Shown: positions 1-9,403, counted from the first letter of the stretch. The stretch is 38,942 bases of DNA from Staphylothermus sp. (GCA_021157925.1 JAGGVR010000071.1:1-38942); one strand, 5' to 3'. The notes: generated by a model from the sequence alone, not told the origin. Program-made: numbers and translations.

Positions 1-758
1 AGTGGTGCACCTGCTCCACCAGTTATGATCCATGTAATGTTGTCCTTGATTTGTTTGGCCCATCCATGCCAGTGTCCTTGAAATACTAGCTTCACATGGC
101 CATACTTCTTTATGGCATTCATTAATATGCTTCTTCTCTCACCATCCATGTTATGATCGACATCGGGGAATGCTGGTCTGTGAAACACGAGTACTATTGA
201 CTCATTGTTAATGTTTGATAGTGTTTGGTCTAGTTGTTTTCTCCAATGAATACTTAGCCTTGTCTCCGAGTTCAAGAATACTATTCTCCATCCAGGAATG
301 TCGTCGACATAGTAGTATTCTGGTCCGATGTATTGCTTCCAGTATTGAATAGCTTCATTATATATTTCTACGTCATGATTTCCTATAGCTAGCCATATAT
401 TGGATATGTTTGAAGAATAAAGAATTTCATATAATTTTTGATATTGTTCAAGAGTCCCAGTTCCCATATGGTCTCCTGTCCCTATAAATGCGACTGGATT
501 TATCATTCGTGATTCATTAACTAGTAAAAGAAATACTGGAGGCGGATTGACGTCTCTAGTATTGGACGGCCTATTATCTCCAAACATTACCAGTGGATAC
601 CATGGGAGGGTATCTGGTATTTTCCAACGTGTAGCATTGTAAAGACTTATTACCTGTTGTTCTACAATGTCTGTTTTAGTACTAGTGGTTGTTGTGGATG
701 TTGATACGATGGATAAGCCTATGATTAGTAATAATATAAATGTTAGTTTTGTATTCAA
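1..758 (-). CDS. Secreted calcineurin-like metallophosphoesterase, C-terminal part outside window
   Basis: The gene runs off the left edge, so about 252 N-terminal residues are visible. A hydrophobic signal or anchor segment (residues 5-19) is followed by a short Ser/Thr stretch, so the enzyme is probably exported. Metallophosphoesterase motifs appear in order: GDN at 60-62 (replacing the usual D-x-H), GD at 95-96, GNHD at 126-129, a single His in FHRP, and GHWH near the window edge. These bind the two metals of a phosphomono- or phosphodiesterase; the substrate is unknown. I chose the TTG start because AAGGTGA lies about 8 bases upstream and the signal segment begins at once. It is transcribed divergently from the PIN-ATPase gene. 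It differs in architecture from the other exported phosphoesterase here (7165-9384), so they are not recent duplicates. Confidence 0.85.
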   Translation of the reverse strand, partial: MNTKLTFILLLIIGLSIVSTSTTTTSTKTDIVEQQVISLYNATRWKIPDTLPWYPLVMFGDNRPSNTRDVNPPPVFLLLVNESRMINPVAFIGTGDHMGTGTLEQYQKLYEILYSSNISNIWLAIGNHDVEIYNEAIQYWKQYIGPEYYYVDDIPGWRIVFLNSETRLSIHWRKQLDQTLSNINNESIVLVFHRPAFPDVDHNMDGERRSILMNAIKKYGHVKLVFQGHWHGWAKQIKDNITWIITGGAGAP

Positions 759-870
759 TTTTCTATTTCACCTTAAGGAGTCTTTTATCATATATTTCTC
801 TTATTCGGGATTAATAAGACATCGATTGATAGAAGGTTTATTAAATCCTATATTAATGCTCTGAAACAGA

Positions 871-880
871 ATATATTTAT
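871..880 (+). promoter_or_regulatory. TATA box, probably for a leaderless mRNA
   Basis: The sequence ATATATTTAT lies 29-38 bases before the TTG start of the next gene. Archaeal transcription begins about 25 bases after the TATA centre, which puts the mRNA 5' end at or within a few bases of the start codon. The purine-rich AGGAAGAGGT between them is too far from the codon (18 bases) to be a good Shine-Dalgarno site. Confidence 0.5.
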
Positions 881-908
881 AGGAAGAGGTAATGGGGTTT
901 CGATTAAT

Positions 909-2483
909 TTGTCTATCGGTATAGGTAGTGCTGGCGAAGAAATATATGTTCCAGACACGAGTGCTTTAATAGAGGGAGCTGTGAGTAGACTCGTCAAGGA
1001 AGGAAAAATTAGAGGAAGAATAATTGTTCACAGAGCTAGCTTAGCAGAACTAGAACACCAAGCAAATAAAGGTAGAGCAACTGGTTTTGCAGGACTTGAA
1101 GAAATTAGGCGTTTAAGAGATTTACATAAGGAAGGACTAATAGTGTTCGAGATCGGAGGAGAAAAACCTCGGGCAACAGATATAAAAATCCTTGGATCAG
1201 AGGCTATTGATTCAATAATTAGAGACTATGCTTATCAGTTAAATGCAACGCTTATAACTGGTGATAAGGTCCAAGCACTTGTGGCAGAAGCTATGGGTAT
1301 ATCTGTTCTCTACATTAAGCCTGAAGAGAAGAGAGAGCTCATACTGGATAAGTTCTTTGATGAAATAACTATGAGTGTTCACTTGAAAGAGGGAGTTGTA
1401 CCAATAGCAAAGAAAGGTAGACCAGGAGACTGGGTTTATGTCCCTATAACTAATACCCCATTAACAAGAAGGGACTTAGAAGACATTGCAAACCAGATAA
1501 TAGAGGAAACTCGAAGAAGACCAGATGGTTTTGTCGAAATAGATAGGTTTGGTTCAACTATTGTACAGCTAGGCACATATAGAATAGTAATAACAAGGCC
1601 TCCGCTAAGTGATGGGTGGGAAATCACTGCTGTTAGACCATTAAAGAAGCTTAGCCTCGAAGACTATAATCTTCCACCAAAACTTATACAGAGACTTAAT
1701 GAAAGAGCTGAAGGAATATTAATCGCTGGAGCACCTGGTATGGGTAAGACAACTTTTGCACAAGCACTTGCAGAATACTATATGAGAATGGGTAAAGTAG
1801 TTAAAACAATAGAGTCTCCTAGAGACATGAATCTTCCATCAGAGATAACACAGTATAGTAAGAACTATGCAGACCTCGGAGAACTACATGATATACTCCT
1901 TTTATCAAGACCCGACTACACAGTATTTGATGAAATGAGAAGTGATGAAGACTTCAAACTCTATGCAGATCTAAGACTAGCAGGTATTGGTATGATAGGA
2001 GTAGTACATGCGACAACACCAATAGATGCTATACAGAGATTCATAGGAAGAGTAGAACTAGGCATGATCCCGAGCCTCATAGACACTGTAATATTCATCA
2101 AGAATGGATACGTGGAAAAAGTATACGAGGTAAAAATGACTGTAAAACTACCTACAGGTCTTAAAGAAGCAGAACTGAGTAGACCAGTAGTTGAAGTAAG
2201 AGACTTCTTGTCAGGAGAACTAGAATACGAAATCTATACGTTCGGTGAACAAACTGTTGTTGTTCCCGTGAAGAAATTTAAAGAGAGAGCAGGCCTCGGC
2301 TTATTAGACCGTATAGCTAAAAGAGTACAACAAATGCTTCCCGGAGCAGATGTAAGAATCGAAGACAACGTGATATTAGTAATCATTCCCAGAAACTTAA
2401 TAAAAGCATACAATAAGAAGATCAGAAAGCTAAGAAAACTTGAAGATAAATACAATGTCTCTATTAAAGTTAGAATAGATTAG
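909..2483 (+). CDS. PIN domain-PilT-type ATPase-KH domain protein (PINa family)
   Basis: This 524-residue protein has three parts. The N-terminal PIN domain starts at the YVPDTSALIEG motif, with the first catalytic Asp at residue 16 and an ITGD acidic motif near 116. The central ATPase resembles PilT/VirB11 secretion ATPases, with Walker A GAPGMGKTT at 274-282 and a Walker B-like VFDEM near 340. The C-terminus (about 450-524) is KH-like and rich in Lys/Arg, fitting RNA binding. The family is widespread in archaea; PIN domains are metal-dependent ribonucleases, so an ATP-driven RNA-processing role is likely, but I know of no defined substrate. Length and order are normal for the family. The TTG start is the first possible one in frame apart from a nearby ATT, and fits a leaderless mRNA. 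Confidence 0.9.
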   Translation: MSIGIGSAGEEIYVPDTSALIEGAVSRLVKEGKIRGRIIVHRASLAELEHQANKGRATGFAGLEEIRRLRDLHKEGLIVFEIGGEKPRATDIKILGSEAIDSIIRDYAYQLNATLITGDKVQALVAEAMGISVLYIKPEEKRELILDKFFDEITMSVHLKEGVVPIAKKGRPGDWVYVPITNTPLTRRDLEDIANQIIEETRRRPDGFVEIDRFGSTIVQLGTYRIVITRPPLSDGWEITAVRPLKKLSLEDYNLPPKLIQRLNERAEGILIAGAPGMGKTTFAQALAEYYMRMGKVVKTIESPRDMNLPSEITQYSKNYADLGELHDILLLSRPDYTVFDEMRSDEDFKLYADLRLAGIGMIGVVHATTPIDAIQRFIGRVELGMIPSLIDTVIFIKNGYVEKVYEVKMTVKLPTGLKEAELSRPVVEVRDFLSGELEYEIYTFGEQTVVVPVKKFKERAGLGLLDRIAKRVQQMLPGADVRIEDNVILVIIPRNLIKAYNKKIRKLRKLEDKYNVSIKVRID

Positions 2484-2674
2484 GTAGGAAAAATATACAT
2501 TTTTGATAATTATTCATAAGATATCAATAGACAATAGCAGAAATTATCCGGTTCTTAACCATATATAATGTAATTTTTCCGATATTCATACTTGTAAGTT
2601 CCTTCAATTTATCACATCGTAGTAAATAAGATTATTTTGATGTATGTAGAAGAATAATATGTACACAAGTCTTC

Positions 2675-2686
2675 ATAAACGTTTAT
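2675..2686. promoter_or_regulatory. 12-bp perfect palindrome before cstA, candidate operator
   Basis: ATAAACGTTTAT is a perfect palindrome 17 bases before the cstA ATG. If AATAATAT at 2653-2660 is the TATA box, the palindrome covers the transcription start, where a bound repressor would block RNA polymerase. No regulator gene is adjacent. The rest of the 210-base gap shows nothing else I can name. Confidence 0.35.
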
Positions 2687-2702
2687 TCCATGGGTGTATG
2701 GA

Positions 2703-4580
2703 ATGGATGTAACAGCTGGAGTATTAATCATAATAGGATTAGTACTCTATGCAATATTTTACTTCACCCACGGCAAATACTTGGAGAAAAAAGTAGTCAA
2801 AGCCGATTCATCTAGAGAGACCCCTGCTAAGAGACTATATGACGGAGTAGATTATGTCCCAGCTAATAAATACGTGTTATATGGACACCATTTTGCATCA
2901 ATAGCTGGTGCAGGACCAATAGTTGGTCCTGCAATTGCTCTCGGATGGGGCTGGTTACCATCAATAATTTGGGTATGGTTTGGCAACGTATTCGTCGGCG
3001 TTGTTCACGATTACTTGGCATTAATGGCTAGTGTAAGATATGAGGGAAGAACCATTGGATGGATCGCTGGCAGATTAATGGGTAGAAAAGCCACATATGT
3101 CTTTAACTCATATATTTGGTTCTCACTACTACTAGTAGTAGCTGCTTTTGGAGCCGTTGTCTCAGCGTTGTTTACAGCGTCCCCCGGAGCTGGTGTAGCA
3201 GCACTGTTACTCTTAGTCTTTGCAGTAATAACAGGATACCTAATGTATAAAACGCCTCTAGGTTTCAAAGGAGGAACTGTAATTGCTTGGATATTCATTA
3301 TTCTAGCAATATACTTGGGTGTTATAAGCCAGCTTAACCACTGGTTTGCACTAACTACAGAGCAATGGCTTGTAATCTTATTAATATATATTATTATAGC
3401 TGCATCATTACCAGTATGGGTATTACTACAACCGAGAGACTACATAAATGCATACATACTATGGGCAAGCCTAGCAATAGGTGGTGGTGCACTAATATGG
3501 CTAATGCTTATGGGTAAAGGTGTTATGGAGTTCCCAGCATATACAACTTTCTCGGCAAATGTAGTTGGTAGCCCACCACAACCATCGCCGTTCTGGCCAA
3601 CAGTACCACTAGTAATTGCTTGTGGAGCACTATCAGGCTTCCACAGCTTAGTAGGTAGCGGTACCAGTAGTAAACAGTTAGCAAATGAGCTACACGGCTT
3701 ATTCGTAGGATACGCTGGTATGGAAACTGAAGGATTCCTATCAACAATGGTCATAGGCTCATTGAGCGCATATGGAAGCCTAGCATTAGCTGATGGAATA
3801 ATTGGTAGTTGGAGCAAGATTAGCACATTAATCAATGACAAAATAGCTCCAGCTCTAGGATTATCAGCTATTTCAGAACCATCAAGGGATGCTATAGCAA
3901 CACTTGTCAGCAAGTTCATAAGTGATCCCGCAGTATTTGGTAAATTCTATGCGGGATTAGCTAATACTATAAAGTGGAGTATTATACCTAGAAGCTACGC
4001 TTATGCAACTAATGTTGCCTTTGGATTAGACCTTACAGTAATGACTATATTTGGAACATTGTGGATTACTGGATTCGCATTAACTTCTCTAGATACCGCT
4101 ACAAGATTGGGTAGATATGCTTGGCAAGAACTAATGGAACCTCTAAAAGCATGGTCTAAGGGACTCTATAGCTTCTTAGCTAACAAGTGGGTTGCATCAG
4201 CAATACTAGCAATAATTGGTATTGCGCTAGCATGGGGTGGTTCATTCCTAGTACTATGGCCAGCATTTGCTGGTATGAACCAGTTATTGAGCAGCTTAGC
4301 ACTAATGACTGTGTCATTATGGGTTTCTAAGGTACAGAAGGCCTCAACTGGCGGCAAGATATTAGTAGTAGCGCCAGCAATATTTATGTGGATTACTGTT
4401 ACAACAGCGCTATTATGGTATGAAGCAATAGTAGTACCAGCAATGATACATGTTGGTGGTGCAAAGGCATTAACTGGTGCTGTGGTAGGATTTATAACAG
4501 CTATTGGAGTTGTATTAAATCTCTACCTGTTCGCACTATGGCTAATAAGAATTCGGCAAAAGGAATTAGTAACAGAGTAA
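2703..4580 (+). CDS. cstA: CstA-family peptide transporter (carbon starvation protein)
   Basis: A 625-residue polytopic membrane protein with many hydrophobic segments along its length. The N-terminal third carries the CstA hallmark: FTHGKYLEKK, then RLYDGVDYVPANKYVLYGHHFASIAGAGPI, then a GP-rich helix and VHDYLALMASVRYEGRTIG. CstA proteins take up peptides, and some transport pyruvate in bacteria. Peptide uptake suits a fermentative heterotroph that also encodes a leucyl aminopeptidase in this window. I prefer the ATG at 2703 over an in-frame GTG nine bases earlier, because GGTG then sits six bases upstream. The gene appears monocistronic and is preceded by a palindrome. Confidence 0.93.
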   Translation: MDVTAGVLIIIGLVLYAIFYFTHGKYLEKKVVKADSSRETPAKRLYDGVDYVPANKYVLYGHHFASIAGAGPIVGPAIALGWGWLPSIIWVWFGNVFVGVVHDYLALMASVRYEGRTIGWIAGRLMGRKATYVFNSYIWFSLLLVVAAFGAVVSALFTASPGAGVAALLLLVFAVITGYLMYKTPLGFKGGTVIAWIFIILAIYLGVISQLNHWFALTTEQWLVILLIYIIIAASLPVWVLLQPRDYINAYILWASLAIGGGALIWLMLMGKGVMEFPAYTTFSANVVGSPPQPSPFWPTVPLVIACGALSGFHSLVGSGTSSKQLANELHGLFVGYAGMETEGFLSTMVIGSLSAYGSLALADGIIGSWSKISTLINDKIAPALGLSAISEPSRDAIATLVSKFISDPAVFGKFYAGLANTIKWSIIPRSYAYATNVAFGLDLTVMTIFGTLWITGFALTSLDTATRLGRYAWQELMEPLKAWSKGLYSFLANKWVASAILAIIGIALAWGGSFLVLWPAFAGMNQLLSSLALMTVSLWVSKVQKASTGGKILVVAPAIFMWITVTTALLWYEAIVVPAMIHVGGAKALTGAVVGFITAIGVVLNLYLFALWLIRIRQKELVTE

Positions 4581-4640
4581 ATTTAGATAAAGATGCAAAA
4601 AAATAAATAAGGTTTTTTACATCTAGTCCATTAGTCGGGG

Positions 4641-4928
4641 TTGATACTCTCTTTGACCAAAAAGAGCATTGTTTCTAAGTTCTTTGAAATATTTAAGGGA
4701 GTTTTTGCCGGAAGATCGATTGAATACATCTCAGTTGAACTAAGGGAATTGGAGAACGTATTCGCACTCCTCGTTCTAGGTTCTTTTATAGGTTTACCAA
4801 GTCCTCCCACGGTGATTTCCCTTCGCCTCCTACCATATATGGGTAAAGAATTACTAGTTATGACACGTGTTAGCGAGAGATTAGATGATATGTTGGGTGA
4901 GATGGCTGGTTTATTCGATATAACATAG
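4641..4928 (+). CDS. Small conserved-looking protein with a hydrophobic middle, first gene of the ArsA cluster
   Basis: I do not recognise this 95-residue protein. Its N-terminus is Lys-rich and amphipathic, residues 40-62 are hydrophobic and include GLPSPPTVIS, and the C-terminus is acidic (RLDDMLGEMAGLFD). It ends 19 bases before the ArsA ATPase gene on the same strand, so the two are probably co-transcribed. The start is uncertain: TTG at 4641 and TTG at 4653 are both in frame, and the GGGGTTGAT upstream favours neither strongly. A partner or membrane receptor of the ATPase is possible from context only. Confidence 0.6.
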   Translation: MILSLTKKSIVSKFFEIFKGVFAGRSIEYISVELRELENVFALLVLGSFIGLPSPPTVISLRLLPYMGKELLVMTRVSERLDDMLGEMAGLFDIT

Positions 4929-4947
4929 TTGTTACTAGGTGTTAATG

Positions 4948-5946
4948 ATGCCTCTCGAAACACCCAGTTATATTGTTCGATTCTTTATAGGTAAAGGAGG
5001 AGTAGGCAAAACAACAACAGCTGCCGCATATGCTTTAAAAATGGCTATGAAAGGATTCAAAACATACATAATAAGCCTAGATCCAGCACATAATCTTGGA
5101 GACGTACTAAATACAGAGCTAGGCGATGAACCTAAGAAAGTATATGAAAACCTCTGGGCTATAGAAGTAGATTATGAAAATATGATTAGGGAGCACTTGA
5201 AACAACTAAGCGATAAAATCAAGGACATTTATGGATACTTGAGGATATTCAACCTTGACAAATACGTTGATGTATTAAGACATAGCCCAGGTGTCGAAGA
5301 ACAAGCTTCCCTTGAAAAAATAATAGAAATAATCAAAAACTATGGGGAAAAGAAAAAAGCAAACGTAATAGTATTCGATACACCACCTACAGGATTAACA
5401 TTAAGAATAATGGCATTACCAACAATAAGTCTAGTATGGATTGATAAACTAATGGAGTTACGTCTAGCTATCCTTGAGAGACGAAGAGCAATAACCAAGA
5501 TCACGGGTGAAGAGTTCGAAGTAGAAATTGCTGGAAAGAAACTGAAAGTCCCAATAGATGTAGCAGAAGACCCCATATATAAAGAATTAATTAACCTAAA
5601 ATCAGAGTATAGTTGGATAAACAACATAATAACAGATCCAAGCAAGACCATCGTTGCTCTCATAACGAATCCTGAAATGCTACCAATACTAGAAGCCTAT
5701 AGAGCATATAATTTCTTAACAAAAATAGGAATATACACCAAGTACATTATACTAAACAAGGTCCTTATCGTAAGATCAGTGCCTGAGGAACTTAAACCAA
5801 AAATAAATGAACAGAACAAAGCAATAGAGGAAGCAAGAAAACTATTCAAAGACAAAACGTTCGCTGAAATACCATATCTACCAAAAGAACCCAGAGGAAT
5901 AGATGATTTAAAAGATGTAATCACTTATATCGAGGACATATCATAA
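4948..5946 (+). CDS. ArsA/Get3-type ATPase
   Basis: A soluble 332-residue P-loop ATPase of the SIMIBI class. The deviant Walker A GKGGVGKTT is at 15-23, the SLDPAHNLGD switch I motif follows near 47, and VFDTPPTGLTLR is the switch II/Walker B region. It has a single ATPase domain, like Get3 and unlike the duplicated bacterial ArsA. I see no cysteines, so it lacks the CxxC that holds the zinc at the eukaryotic Get3 dimer interface and the arsenite-binding Cys of ArsA. Archaeal homologues are proposed to deliver tail-anchored membrane proteins. ATG at 4948 is preferred because AGGTG ends six bases before it; ATG 4945 and GTG 4939 are in frame. It sits between two small membrane-associated proteins of unknown function. 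Confidence 0.9.
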   Translation: MPLETPSYIVRFFIGKGGVGKTTTAAAYALKMAMKGFKTYIISLDPAHNLGDVLNTELGDEPKKVYENLWAIEVDYENMIREHLKQLSDKIKDIYGYLRIFNLDKYVDVLRHSPGVEEQASLEKIIEIIKNYGEKKKANVIVFDTPPTGLTLRIMALPTISLVWIDKLMELRLAILERRRAITKITGEEFEVEIAGKKLKVPIDVAEDPIYKELINLKSEYSWINNIITDPSKTIVALITNPEMLPILEAYRAYNFLTKIGIYTKYIILNKVLIVRSVPEELKPKINEQNKAIEEARKLFKDKTFAEIPYLPKEPRGIDDLKDVITYIEDIS

Positions 5947-5975
5947 ATAAAATATTTGATTAGGAGAGGAACTAT

Positions 5976-6626
5976 ATGGATGGCAATACAGCGATTTATT
6001 TATTCCTATTAGTGGCTATCATTGCTGGATTATCGACGATACAATTTTATAAAGGCAGAAAACAAAATTTAAAGATCCTAGAATACAGTATACGTGTTTT
6101 AGAGAAAAGCTTCAAACCCAGAGACAAAAACTATACAGTCATAGGAATATACATAGGATACGATGCAACATACAAAGTAATACACGAATTGATCAAGAAC
6201 ATCAAAGCAGTCGTACTCTTATTACCCAGACAGAGTCTCCTATACATGCCAATAGCTAAACTGACTTCTAGATTCGACAAAATCTTTCTAGTAATAAATT
6301 ATAAGAAAGAGAAAAACTTTCCTGGAGAAGCTCATCTCATCAAGAAAGGATATTATAGACTAGGAGTAAAAAGAGCTATCAAGGACATCGAGAAAATGCG
6401 TATCGAGAAAATAAACATAGGAACAACTAAGTATTATCTAGTATATACACACAGAAGCCTTGTCGAAAAACTAATAAATTTCGCCAAACAACTCGAAGAC
6501 CCATCAATAATTAATCACATAGCAATAGTTCCGAGGAAAAAGAGGCTATACTTAGCTGCAAGACTTGTGCCTGATAGACTCGAAGAATTAACAACAAAAT
6601 TCTATAAACTCGGATTAAGTCTTTAA
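5976..6626 (+). CDS. Uncharacterised protein with one N-terminal membrane helix
   Basis: This 216-residue protein is not one I recognise. Residues 5-22 form a hydrophobic helix, followed by a positively charged turn (KGRKQN), so the remaining basic, roughly 190-residue domain probably faces the cytoplasm. That domain alternates strands and helices (VIGIYIGYDATYK, AVVLLLPRQS, KIFLVINYKK), suggesting an alpha/beta fold. The Shine-Dalgarno site TTAGGAGAGGA is strong. It follows the ArsA-type ATPase by 29 bases on the same strand, so a role with that ATPase is possible but only inferred. Its stop codon overlaps that of hjc on the opposite strand. Confidence 0.65.
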   Translation: MDGNTAIYLFLLVAIIAGLSTIQFYKGRKQNLKILEYSIRVLEKSFKPRDKNYTVIGIYIGYDATYKVIHELIKNIKAVVLLLPRQSLLYMPIAKLTSRFDKIFLVINYKKEKNFPGEAHLIKKGYYRLGVKRAIKDIEKMRIEKINIGTTKYYLVYTHRSLVEKLINFAKQLEDPSIINHIAIVPRKKRLYLAARLVPDRLEELTTKFYKLGLSL

Positions 6627-7060
6627 TCTATAAACTCATCCAATTTCTTATTGCCAGCAACTATTGCCACTAGATCACTCAATCTATAGCTCTTTGCTAA
6701 CGATTCCTTATCTATTTTATAATTACCTTTCCGAGTCATTATTAGATCATCTATTCTTATAAACCTCCATTCACCCGAACCAATTATCTTAACGGCTATG
6801 AAGCCTTCTCCCCCAGACCTCTTAATAAACTCCCTAAGTTTCTCCACTTGATGACATGGAATATATATGGGTTTATTTTCGTGAGTAGTCTTCACTTCAA
6901 TAGCCAATACATAACCTCTCCTAATAGCCACTATGTCCGGATACATTACTCTCCTAGTCTTAGAGCCACTAGCAGGTGCTCTAATAACTGCAAATCCCTT
7001 CTTCCAAAGCTTAACAGCCAATTCTCTTTCATGAGCAAAACCTATTCTCCTATTTCTCAA
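6623..7060 (-). CDS. hjc: Archaeal Holliday junction resolvase Hjc
   Basis: Hjc is a dimeric structure-specific nuclease that cuts four-way junctions during recombination and fork repair. The 145-residue protein shows the archaeal Hjc pattern: GFAHERELAVKL with Glu11, the VIRAPASGS loop with Ser31, PDIVA with Asp42, and AIEVKT with Glu55 and Lys57, the catalytic PD-(D/E)xK set. The C-terminus is somewhat longer than a minimal Hjc. The TTG start is supported by the immediate family-like N-terminus; a TATA-like TTAAATATAATGG lies about 40 bases upstream on this strand. The stop shares two bases with the stop of the convergent gene at 5976. Confidence 0.9.
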   Translation of the reverse strand: MRNRRIGFAHERELAVKLWKKGFAVIRAPASGSKTRRVMYPDIVAIRRGYVLAIEVKTTHENKPIYIPCHQVEKLREFIKRSGGEGFIAVKIIGSGEWRFIRIDDLIMTRKGNYKIDKESLAKSYRLSDLVAIVAGNKKLDEFID

Positions 7061-7164
7061 AATGGATCCCTAAAAACAACAGTGTTGTCGAAAAACCATT
7101 ATATTTAATCAAGTACTAAAATATAACTTAGTGTACTAGCTGATTAGGAGAGGTGTTCTATCAT

Positions 7165-9384
7165 ATGAAGAAATCAACTATAGCATTCATTCTATTAACG
7201 ATTATAATAGTAATGAGTACAATATCATTGACGCCAATAAGTACTTCGAGCCCCGCAACACCCGAACTACCGAAAATCGATGAATACGTCACAGAACTCC
7301 CAACAAGTAACATTGGTCCAGGAGCGCCCGTTATTGTGTTTCCCGGTGACACGTTTACAGTAATATTTAAACAAGAATATGCTCCTGCACAATTGAGTAC
7401 TGGACACTTATTCACGGTTAAGATAGAAAATGATCAGTTAACAACATATAACTATACCGTGACTGTAACTAAAATCGATGACACCCACTATAACGTAACT
7501 ATACCAAGTAATATCGTTGGAGGCTTATACGATCTAGTTCTAAGTGGTTCGAACAAATATATGATTCCTAGAAGTGTATGGGTGATAACAAGCATCGGAG
7601 ACATACTAAATATTGTACATGTATCGGACCTTCACTTCGGCACGGGCTATCCTGACGAAACTATTGGTAGATATAAGAGATTCAGCGGAATGATGCTTAC
7701 ACAGCTTCTCTCACCAGACCTAGTAATAGATACTGGTGACGAAGCAGATACACAAGCAACGACACAATATAGGGAGGCAAGAGCCTATAGATATGCATTC
7801 CTATATTCATTACCAGTTCTATTAAACCCTGGTAACCATGACTATCCAAACGAGAACTTTATAAAGTTCTATGGCACTGGGACATGGTATAGACTCATAG
7901 GAAACAAAATACTCATTATAGCTTTGAACACTAAAGAATTCGGAACTCCTGACTGGTCGCAGTTAAAATGGACACAGACACTACTTGAGAAATACAAAAA
8001 CGTACCAATTAAGATAATACAGTTCCATCACCCAGTATTCTATTGGCAGGGAGAACTACACTTATACTATAACTCAACAATATTCTACCAAGATCCACAC
8101 AAAGTATCTAATAGCCCAGTTAGCTATTATTGGGGAGGAAACTTAACAGCAGTAAGATATTTCTTAAAATTATGTGAAGACTACAACGTATCAATAGTAT
8201 TTGCTGGTCATATTCATAGAGACCAGTTCGTAAAATATGTATCAACTAGAACCAATACAACGACATACTTTATAACAACAACCACACTTGCTCATGGAAC
8301 AGGTACATATAATGGATTGAACTATATACGCATAAACCTAGAGAACTTTACCTTAGAATTCCCATACAAGTCTCCATGGTTCGCCGGATTCGAGAATATT
8401 TCGAGTAACAGTGTATATAACTCAATTCCAAACACGAGGCCAGATCTAGTATCACCTGATAGTAGGTGGCCTCAGGTTGCTGATCATATGTACTATTATG
8501 GATTCATGATTAAAGCCAAGCATGCATATGTAATGCACTTAGAGAACTATGTACCAGGCCTAGACCTTGAGAAAACAATACTAATAGCTCTTCCATGGGC
8601 TGGAGATATCCTAGGATTAAAAGTAATAGAATCCGGTGGGGGAGCAAGTGCTAGTATTAAGGACTATAAATTCATAGAGGGAAGAGTATACATAGCATTA
8701 CATCTCAAACTACCAGTGAATTCAAGCATAACATATGTGTTGTACAACGAGGAAGATAAGACCCCGCCTATTATAAAGTATAGTTTATCGATACCTAAGA
8801 CACCAACCCTCAATAGAAAGAATAGTTTCTTCTTCAAAATATATGATGAAGAATGGGGATTAAGAGAAGTAAGTGCGAAAGTCATTATAAATGGTGAAGA
8901 AAAAGAGGTCGACATGATAAAATACGCTGAAGATACCTACAGGTTAGACTTATTAGTCAAAGGAACAGAACCGGTAACAATTAAATTCATTATAACAGCA
9001 ATTGATTACGCAGGAAATAAGGCTGAAGAAACATTTGAAATAACAGTGTATCCCGCAGGATGGACAACAACTACTACAACAACTAGCACAACCACTACAA
9101 CAACCACAACCACCACTACAACAACTAGCACAACGACCAGAACTACAACTACTACTACGACAATAACTCAGCCCACAACAACTACGTCCACTACCACTAC
9201 CACTACAACTACGACTACTACTACAACAACATCTACCACTACAACAACTACAACTACTACAACCACGACTACAACAGCTCAGCCGGATCAAACAACTACA
9301 ATACTAATAGGAGTAATAGTATTCGTTCTAGTGGCTATAGTGTTATTCATAATTGCTAGAAAAATGAGCGAGAGAAGAATGTAA
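7165..9384 (+). CDS. Surface-anchored metallophosphoesterase with Thr-rich stalk
   Basis: A 739-residue exoprotein. The order is signal peptide (about 5-25), an N-terminal beta-rich region, a calcineurin-type phosphoesterase domain, a C-terminal beta-sandwich-like region, an almost pure Thr stalk (about 633-710), a membrane helix (about 713-733) and a short basic tail (ARKMSERRM). Metal-site motifs are DLH at 155-157, GD at 191-192, GNHD at 223-226, FHHP at 287-290 and GHIH at 348-351. All are intact, so it should be active outside the cell on an unknown phosphoester. The stalk probably holds it off the membrane and is likely glycosylated. The ATG is chosen because TTAGGAGAGGTG lies about ten bases before it; an in-frame GTG lies inside that site. 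Confidence 0.9.
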   Translation: MKKSTIAFILLTIIIVMSTISLTPISTSSPATPELPKIDEYVTELPTSNIGPGAPVIVFPGDTFTVIFKQEYAPAQLSTGHLFTVKIENDQLTTYNYTVTVTKIDDTHYNVTIPSNIVGGLYDLVLSGSNKYMIPRSVWVITSIGDILNIVHVSDLHFGTGYPDETIGRYKRFSGMMLTQLLSPDLVIDTGDEADTQATTQYREARAYRYAFLYSLPVLLNPGNHDYPNENFIKFYGTGTWYRLIGNKILIIALNTKEFGTPDWSQLKWTQTLLEKYKNVPIKIIQFHHPVFYWQGELHLYYNSTIFYQDPHKVSNSPVSYYWGGNLTAVRYFLKLCEDYNVSIVFAGHIHRDQFVKYVSTRTNTTTYFITTTTLAHGTGTYNGLNYIRINLENFTLEFPYKSPWFAGFENISSNSVYNSIPNTRPDLVSPDSRWPQVADHMYYYGFMIKAKHAYVMHLENYVPGLDLEKTILIALPWAGDILGLKVIESGGGASASIKDYKFIEGRVYIALHLKLPVNSSITYVLYNEEDKTPPIIKYSLSIPKTPTLNRKNSFFFKIYDEEWGLREVSAKVIINGEEKEVDMIKYAEDTYRLDLLVKGTEPVTIKFIITAIDYAGNKAEETFEITVYPAGWTTTTTTTSTTTTTTTTTTTTTSTTTRTTTTTTTITQPTTTTSTTTTTTTTTTTTTTSTTTTTTTTTTTTTTAQPDQTTTILIGVIVFVLVAIVLFIIARKMSERRM
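9061..9290 (+). repeat. Low-complexity ACN-codon tract encoding the Thr stalk
   Basis: Roughly 230 bases are built almost only of ACA, ACT, ACC and ACG codons with rare breaks (AGC, CAG CCC). The mixed third positions suggest it is kept for its protein rather than expanding as one simple repeat. The opposite strand stays open as a Ser/Cys-rich frame, a by-product of the composition. Confidence 0.85.
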
Positions 9385-9403
9385 GATAATAGATGATGCA
9401 AAT

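Noticed and set aside
667-864. Short plus-strand frame before the PIN-ATPase gene.
   Set aside because: It lies mostly antisense to the signal-peptide region of the phosphoesterase, and has no recognisable protein features.
9061-9290. Thr-codon tract considered as a CRISPR-like or other direct-repeat array.
   Set aside because: There are no regular repeat and spacer units; it is in frame within a surface-protein stalk.
8953-9291. Open Ser/Cys-rich frame on the minus strand.
   Set aside because: It is the complement of the Thr-codon stalk and has no promoter or ribosome site.
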